Shown here piece after piece: positions 58,011-64,000 of a stretch of DNA of 64,000 nucleotides. The stretch is taken from positions 101,206,435 to 101,270,434 of the forward strand of contig CM028377.1 of assembly GCA_013146195.2 (NCBI GenBank), in the 5' to 3' direction. The notes under the pieces are model-generated. The model was not told the origin of the DNA. It ran no database searches and worked only from the letters and a program-made list of their open reading frames with translations. The DNA is from Codonopsis lanceolata. Its lineage: Eukaryota; Streptophyta; Magnoliopsida; Asterales; Campanulaceae. Position numbers and translations under genes: made by a program. The stretch's first letter is position 1. Every line of letters starts with the position of its first letter.

Positions 58011-59341
58011 CTGTAACCACATCCATCCATCCATCAATCGGCGAACAACAGATGAAACTGGTCAGTTTGGACATGAGCTGCTTTGAAATGTTAATTTCGT
58101 GTATGAATATAAACTAGTTTAATGATGATGATTGGAAGTCTCCCTCCCTCTGGGGCACCGGGTGAAAGTAAAAAGGGGAAGGCATTGCAGATTTTTAGTA
58201 TTTGGTGCCTTGTATATACACTGTGATGGGTTTAATATTTTTTAAAAAATTTTTCCTTTATTACATGAGTACAATTTATGCCGTAAATTGTTTACTAGAC
58301 ACCTTGTTCTCGTGATACTGCCTTGTTCTCTTCCCTGCCCCTCGCACCACAGACTTTTCCCACCTCCGTATAGACACGTTAAACAGAACACCAGACAATG
58401 TAGAACCTGCGGAGAGATTTTTCAGGCAATTGCTATCTTAGTCTTATGGGGATTGGGCAGAGTGACCCCAGGCTCATCAGGCTTGCCTCGGAGACCCGTA
58501 GGCCGTAGGCACTGTTCTGATTTGATCGGGCCCTTGGGTTTAGTTTTATCCTGTTTGTGTTTGATACTCCTTTTGTCATGGATAAATGTTCCTCATTGAT
58601 AAATCACAGATTAAGAAATTCAATTAATGATGTGCTGTAAAATGTGTTGAGATGATAATACCCATCCATATCTCTTTATATTTTTCTTGGTTTTTGGATA
58701 AAAGTGGTTATGATTAGCATTAACTGAGTCTCTCACTATTGCAAATAAGTGGTTTTTACTTTTAGATATGTCATGTTGGTATTAAATGAAAGTTTAAGGG
58801 TATATTAAGGGTAAAAACCATTAAGAACATTAGGCAGGACATCGCAAGACCAAAACCAAAGATAGAAAGTAGAAACATTTTATTTAGGATTTCCAGTTGA
58901 CTTTTTTCCTGAACTAGAGACTCTGATAGTGATTGCCACAGCAATTATGGCGATTGATAAAAACATTAACGGAATTGGGAGGTCGAGCCTTATAATCTGG
59001 AAGTATTTTCTCGACCCCAACGTGGGACGTCGAACCATTTTTATTTTCTGAATGAGTTTTGTCAGTATTACTATTTACTACTAGTATTATTATTGAAAAA
59101 TATTAACAATTGGCGCAGTTTGGATTAACTCTCAAACCCATCATTCTCTTTCAACTCCCATTTTTTTGACAATTATTTTTTTCTCTTTTTAATTTTGTTC
59201 TTTTTCTCGAGAATCATTAGAAGATTATTGAAATTACATACATAAATTTTACTTAGCTCTATTTAAAGATCCGTGGTCAAAGACACGAAACCAAGGAAAC
59301 ATTAACACCCAAACATTCAAATGACTTAACAACTTATGGGG
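58011..59341. other. Ubiquilin 3' flank; no further gene
   Basis: The first 200-300 bases are the likely 3' untranslated region; 'gtatgaatataaactag' and 'tttaatatttttt' are weak polyadenylation-type signals. The remainder is AT-rich without recognisable coding sequence. Confidence 0.5.
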
Positions 59342-59440
59342 TAGGGGTGGTAATTGGGAGCTAATGTATAACTTTGGGTTATGTTAATGGATAATAACCT
59401 TACCCAAAGCTATCTATTAACATCCAATTACCACCTTTAC
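59342..59440. mobile_element. Short hAT-like MITE, ~99 bp
   Basis: taggggtggtaattgggagctaa and the reverse complement of the right end (gtaaaggtggtaattggatgttaa) are inverted, and the arms continue through ctttgggtta / ctttgggtaa. The whole element is essentially one hairpin. Confidence 0.7.
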
Positions 59441-59605
59441 TACGGGCTGGGGTTTTTGGATTTTGAATTTTTGTTTTTGTTTTTTAATAACTGGAGTGGC
59501 TCTAAAAACAGAAAGTGAAAAATCAAAAATCTAAGTTCTAACACAAGAGAGCCTTATTAACAAAAAGATATGAAAAGACAGTAGCTTAAGAAAAAATAGT
59601 GAGGC

Positions 59606-60095
59606 CTTTACTCTAATTACACCCCCTTGCTTTTATTACAAAAATGACATCGATTAAAAAGACATTATTGTCCTTTGTCCTTTTATTTCAAAAATGCCAT
59701 CAAACACCCTAGTATTGTTTGTCTAGCACTGATCGAATTACATTAGATTGTTCGGTCAACCATAGTCCGACACTAGGAATCCACAATAATTTTCTTTTGC
59801 TCTGATACTGATGCGGTGGTTGGAGGAGCAAAAAAAATAAATGAGTGTGAGGGAAGATAAAGGGGAGAGAGAAGAGAGTGACGGGAACGGGATGGGGGGT
59901 TCTGGAAAAACATAGAGAGAAAAGGGGTGACATGAGGGAGGAAGGGATAGAGAGAGAGAGCCGATAGCCGAGAGCCGAGAGGGGTGGGAGTGAGGTGTGT
60001 TTAAAAATGGTTATTCAACCTACGAGTATTTTCAAAGGGGTAAAATAAGAAATATAAGAGTGGGTGGGGGTGTATTTAGCATTTATATAGATTAT
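59606..60095. mobile_element. Possible Mutator-type MITE with 'acacccccttgc' ends
   Basis: The left ctctaattacacccccttgctttt and the reverse complement of the right (atgctaaatacacccccacccactc) resemble each other and the termini of the element at 21320-21964. The interior is GA-rich (gagagagag, 'gccgatagccgagagccgag') with no coding. No target duplication found. Confidence 0.4.
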
Positions 60096-60909
60096 AAATT
60101 ATGAAGGGTGGTTTATTTAGAAAGTGGGCGTATTTAGATGAAATGCCAATGTTTTAAAAAACATGCAAAAAATTAAACAAAACCAACAACCTAAAAATGC
60201 CCACAACCGTCACCTTTTACTCCAATCAGAAGTACAAAATCTGCATCAGTCAAACTTATCAACAAAGAGTCACTTGTCGAAAACCTCAAAAACCTCAAAC
60301 TGGGACAACACACGTAGCCCATATGTTCAATGACCTACATGTCAGAGATGGACGCTAAATTGGCATACACAACTACCACCAACCAAAACGACGAAATAGG
60401 TATCGCTTCCAATTCACTAGTCGTCCAATCCTTAAGCGCAACCAAACCACCAAGAACAGCTAATGTGGAAACCACAAAGCCTAACTCTAATCTAAACTCA
60501 TCACTACTCCTTTGGGGGCAATCATCTGCCCACAATCAAATTACCAAAGAACTTAAATGTGAGTGTCTTAATCAAATTACCAAAGAACTTTCTCAAAGAA
60601 ATCCGACAAGTAAAAATGAAAGTGTCTTATTGTAAAATAAAGAGCTTAAATTAAGGGTGGCTCTATATATGCCCCTATTTCCTATAAGTTGACCCCCCTA
60701 CAAAAAAAAAAAAAAACTCAAACTTCCTAATTTACCCTTCTTCATCTAAACTCACCCCCCACCGCCTCCTCCCATCCACTATGTCTTCCTCTCTCTCACA
60801 ATATATCCCTTCCATCACCACCTCCTTCATCTTGCATAGTCCTATCTCTGTCTCGCCTCCCTTCTTCCTTTGTTCAATCCATATCCCCCTTTTTTTCCCG
60901 TCTCCTCTT

Positions 60910-60979
60910 AAAAAAAAATCAATTCAAGGGTTGTTCGGCCATGGTTGACCGAACAACTCTTGAATTGATTTTTTTTTTT
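60910..60979. repeat. Near-perfect hairpin, ~30-bp arms
   Basis: The arms aaatcaattcaagggttgtt and cggcca mirror tggttgaccg and aacaactcttgaattgattt around a central ccatgg, with about two mismatches. A-runs and T-runs extend the stem. The word ttgttcggtcaacca also occurs singly at 59748. Confidence 0.85.
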
Positions 60980-61429
60980 AAAGGATGGGGCGGGGAAGTA
61001 GGGAAGTGCTTGGAGGAGGGAACTGGGTACTGGGTTGGTGGTGCTAGAAAAAAAACGAAAAAGAAGAGTTGTGTTTAGATGGAGAATGAAGTAGATGGGA
61101 GGGAAAGAAGGGGAAGACGACCGATGGGAGGGAGGGGGGATGGTGGACGCAGAAGAAGGGAAGAGGCAGAGTGAGAGTGAGAATAGGAGTAGGAGGGAGG
61201 GGTGGAGGACGTAGTGGATGGGGGGAGTAAAGATGTTAAAAGGTTTGAGGACCGTAAGATCGATCCTGTTAAACCGAAGTTGGAAAGGGTTAGGATCGAA
61301 AAAATGTAGGGGGAATTTCAAGTGGGTACAATTTTGAAAACATGTTTTCATCTAGGACCATTAATTTTTTGCACATTTCATAAAACTACAAATTGCTTGC
61401 CAAATGACAAAAATGCTATTAATGAAAAC

Positions 61430-61735
61430 TCTGATGCCAAGCCTTGGTATCAGGATGATTAATTCCAGGCATCAGGACTCTGATGCCAAAAATGCTGATG
61501 TCAAATCTTGGCATCAGGTGAAATGCTGATACCTACAATTGTTGCTGATGCCAAAAATATTGCTGATGCCAAAAATGCTGTTGCCAAATCTTGGCATCAG
61601 GTAAAATGCTGATGCCTACAATTGTTGCTGATGCCAAATCTTGGCATCAGGTGAAATGCTGATGCCTACAGTTGTTGCTGATGCCAAATCTTGGCATCAG
61701 GTGAAATGCTGATGCCTATTGCTGATGCCTGTCAA
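61430..61735. repeat. Palindrome array, 50-bp period, in MULE copy 3
   Basis: Units 'gctgatgccaaatcttggcatcag' + 'gtgaaatgctgatgcctaca(a/g)ttgtt' repeat with a 50-bp period in the best part (61627, 61677) and are irregular before that. Each unit can form a 10-bp perfect stem (ctgatgccaa/ttggcatcag) with a 3-base loop. Confidence 0.9.
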
Positions 61736-61884
61736 ACATTTCCCTCTCTGTAAAAGACAAATCTGTAAAAGCCAATAACATGTACAGTCATGACTAGCAC
61801 CGACGATGACTTTTTCAAGGGAAATGTCTTGCTGACATTCCTATAGTCATCAAGCCACAAAATTCGAGGTTAGGGCAGCCTGAA

Positions 61885-62163
61885 CTAACATGCTTCGCTA
61901 GTTCTTCCCTTGTTGCCGACCGTCCGATCTGCATGTTTGGAATCATCGATTCGTGTACCATTTTTCTTTAACTTGGTGAAAAAGAACAAATCGTTTTCGG
62001 TGGCGGAAAAGAAAAGACGGCGGAGCTCGGTTTCATTGTAGGGATCGAATTCATCGAGAACCACCGCATTGGAAGGGAGTGGATCGCCAGTGACTTTGTA
62101 AAGCAGGTAAAGAATGCATTCTGCATCGTTGGGCATGAATCGAACGCCCTTTTGCGACTCCAT
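61885..62163 (-). pseudogene. NAC-domain N-terminal fragment captured in the MULE
   Basis: Opens MESQKGVRFMPNDAECILYL and continues 'LYKVTGDPLPSNAVVLDEFD', 'PYNETELRRLFF', 'LFFFTKLKK' and 'DRTVGNKGRTSE', stopping at 61885. G.RF.P.D.E...YL..KV.G..LP is NAC subdomain A, and the FFT.LKK and R.VG segment is subdomain C. The DNA-binding subdomains D and E and the activation region are missing, so 92 residues remain of a usual 250-400. NAC proteins are plant nuclear transcription factors. The frame itself is free of stops. Confidence 0.7.
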
Positions 62164-62232
62164 TGTCAATATCAATCTTTACAGTTAAAGCTCAGAAGCC
62201 GGAGATTAAAGGAGGAAAGTTCTTGAGGAAAT

Positions 62233-62273
<41 letters not shown>

Positions 62274-62578
62274 ATTGCAGTTAATCGAATGCTTCTTGTT
62301 AATCGAATGCTTCCTGTTTCTTACAAGCAGTGTACTGTTAATCGAAGTGACCGGTCAGTCTCTCACTGTTACTGTGCACATAATCGATGACATCAGGACT
62401 CTGCAAATGGAGAAAGTTGAGTCCTATCCACGCCTTTTTCTTCCTGTACGATACAAATGGGGTAGTAATGTACTTTTACCTCAAAATTGTATCTAAAAGA
62501 TATGTTTCAAAAATAACTGAATTGATTTGAAAACACATTTTAAAAAATGTACCGGCTTGTAATTTTTTCAAAAATGTA

Positions 62579-63290
62579 ATATGATTAAATTTTGGACTAA
62601 TAGGGCTGAGCCCTATAGAGTTACGGATTGGCCCGTGGGATGGAAGCTTTTATAGGGCATATTCTAAGTTGAAACTTGTGTTCTTTTTGTTGCTAAAACA
62701 GAAATAAAATGTAAGATACATAATGTAAACCAAACACACATAAATTTTATGAATATAGGTATATATGTACAATTTTTAATAGCAAAAGAAAATAATTATA
62801 AATAAGCAAGAAATAAAGCTTAACACTCGACAGGGAACGAATTAACTCAATGCTCTGTGATCTTTGTGTAAGAGTATTCCTTGAGGTTCACAAGGGGTAT
62901 ACCCTTATGTAGGAGTATTCCTCAATCCTCATGCTTTTGGTTTGATGACATCTTATTGACCAACAAAGTACAAAAATCTTAATTACATATTTTCTATAAA
63001 TTGGTCTAAATGTCTAAAATAATACCCATCCATCCCAAATACATGGAAATTTTGCCTAAAATTAAATTAAATTAAATTAATGGACTTGAAGTGTGAATAT
63101 AAAGTAATATTTGCAAATTGATTAATTTTGGCAATTTTGCAAGTTAACCCATCTTAAATGGCCGTTTTTCAAGTTATCGGGGATGGTATTGGCGAACATT
63201 TTCATATCAATTGCCATTCGATCAGTTTTTCCAAGAGATGAAAGATTTATGCAATTAGAATATCTATACAGGCGTCATGGATATGTAAAT
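62579..63290. other. No gene seen
   Basis: AT-rich flank of the third MULE. A direct repeat 'gtatacccttatgtaggagtattcctc / tgtgtaagagtattccttgagg' is present at 62866-62915. No coding sequence. Confidence 0.45.
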
Positions 63291-63291
63291 T

Positions 63292-64000
63292 ACTCCCTCC
63301 GTTTCTAAATAGATATTAGGTTTTTAAAAATCAAATTAAGTGTTGTTAACTTGTTGTCCGTCATTAGAGTTGTCAAGATGGGTTAGCAGGGCGAGTCAAC
63401 CCGTAACCCACTATAACCCGTCATTTGGTAGGGAGGGGCGAGCCAACCCACAAATATGATGGGCTTGGAAATTGCCAACCCAACCTAACACATCATGTGT
63501 TGTGGGTTAGGTGGGTCAACCCATCAATTTTTTCTCACAATTAATAAAATAAATAAATAATAAAAATAACACAAAAAATTTCACAATTCATTAAAAATTT
63601 ATATTTTTTACAATTATATTCTAAATAGCTTTTTGTGAAAACTTTCTCTAATATTAATTGTATAAAATGAGAAAAAAATAGAAATAAAAAACCATTTTAT
63701 AATTACTCTTTTTGTATGTTCTTATAATTTTTTTTTCGGTAAATATTACGGTTAATCTACCTTATTTTGACATATGTTATTGCTGTAATTGCCACTTTTA
63801 ACGTATTCAAAATCATTTACTAATATTTCAGATATAGAAAATAATCTTACATTTTGAGCGAAAAATGATTTAAAGTTATAGTTTCAAACTTATGTCAGTT
63901 ATTTGTATTTGGTATATGGCGGGCCAACCCGTCGCGGGCTTAACTAGCTTGACCTACTTCTTAGTGGGTTCATATTTTTCCAACCCAACCCACTTTTTTT
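63292..64000. mobile_element. hAT-like element, right end beyond window
   Basis: The segment from 63366 ('agagttgtcaagatgggtta', then repeated 'ccaaccca', 'gtgggtt', 'cgggc' words, mirrored at 63918-63995) resembles plant hAT MITEs that start with TAGGGTTGTCAA. It follows, and may sit inside, a Stowaway-type end ctccctccgtttctaaatag at 63294. The right terminus is cut by the window edge. Confidence 0.5.

Larger units (their letters stand above)
61309..62569 (+). mobile_element. Palindrome-array MULE, copy 3 (complete), carrying a NAC fragment
   Basis: 1,261 bp flanked by the 9-bp duplication aaaaatgta (61300-61308 and 62570-62578). The termini pair well: left gggggaatttcaagtgggtaca + attttgaaaac, right in reverse complement gaaaaaattacaagccggtaca + ttttttaaaat. 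In order it contains the palindrome array (61430-61735), a minus-strand NAC-domain fragment (62163-61885), a (GA)n tract (62234-62270) and the family's common right end (62455-62569). This repeats the order seen in copy 1: array, reversed gene, GA-rich stretch, common end. Confidence 0.9.

Noticed and set aside
60908..61351. 147-codon minus-strand frame
   Set aside because: Pro/Ser/Phe-rich translation of a GA/CT-biased region overlapping a hairpin and the left end of MULE copy 3.
61430..61735. Regularly spaced repeats resembling a CRISPR array
   Set aside because: The spacers are themselves repetitive, there are no cas genes, the repeats lie inside an element with terminal repeats and TSD, and the DNA is plant nuclear.

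Overview
The window is plant nuclear DNA, from a flowering plant and most likely a eudicot. Two spliced nuclear genes have GT-AG introns, one of them a ubiquilin of the plant DSK2 type. Around them lies AT-rich DNA packed with L1-type LINEs, a Ty1/copia Sirevirus, tRNA-derived SINEs, hAT and Stowaway MITEs, and Mutator-like elements (MULEs). There are no bacterial operons, CRISPR arrays or rRNA genes.

Layout. 1-6.2 kb: two members of a MULE family that carry arrays of a short palindrome (CTGATGCCAA/TTGGCATCAG). The first carries a complete-looking three-exon TPR gene on the minus strand. An hAT MITE and a Mutator-type MITE follow. 6.2-10.3 kb: MITEs in gene-free AT-rich DNA. 10.3-20.3 kb: one nested block, a decayed LINE split by a Sirevirus (5-bp target duplication TGCGT) and again by an hAT element. 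21.3-22.0 kb: a short Mutator-type element. 22.4-31.9 kb (minus): eleven exons of a PolyA_pol-family nucleotidyltransferase gene, with two candidate upstream exons at 42.0-42.2 kb. Its introns hold a MULE with a plant mobile domain (PMD) fragment and several LINE tails. 32.5-39.4 kb: a LINE inserted in a LINE, an hAT element, and a nearly intact LINE with endonuclease, reverse transcriptase and zf-RVT. 40.6 kb: a SINE. 46.6-48.1 kb: an element with terminal repeats of about 220 bp around a broken CRINKLY4-related receptor ectodomain. 48.1-48.6 kb: a degenerate minisatellite. 50.0-58.0 kb (plus): an intact eight-exon ubiquilin gene (UBL, STI1 repeats, UBA; 549 aa). 59.3-64.0 kb: more MITEs, and a third palindrome-array MULE carrying a NAC-domain fragment.

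The two host genes have unrelated jobs: organellar or RNA 3'-end nucleotidyl transfer, and shuttling of ubiquitinated proteins to the proteasome. The main theme of the window is gene-fragment capture. Four or five separate elements with terminal inverted repeats carry recognisable pieces of host genes (TPR, NAC, PMD, CRINKLY4-like RLK, and an hAT-like coding tail). The palindrome-array MULE family is the best candidate for something not yet described: three copies share one architecture, and two have clear 9-10 bp target duplications.
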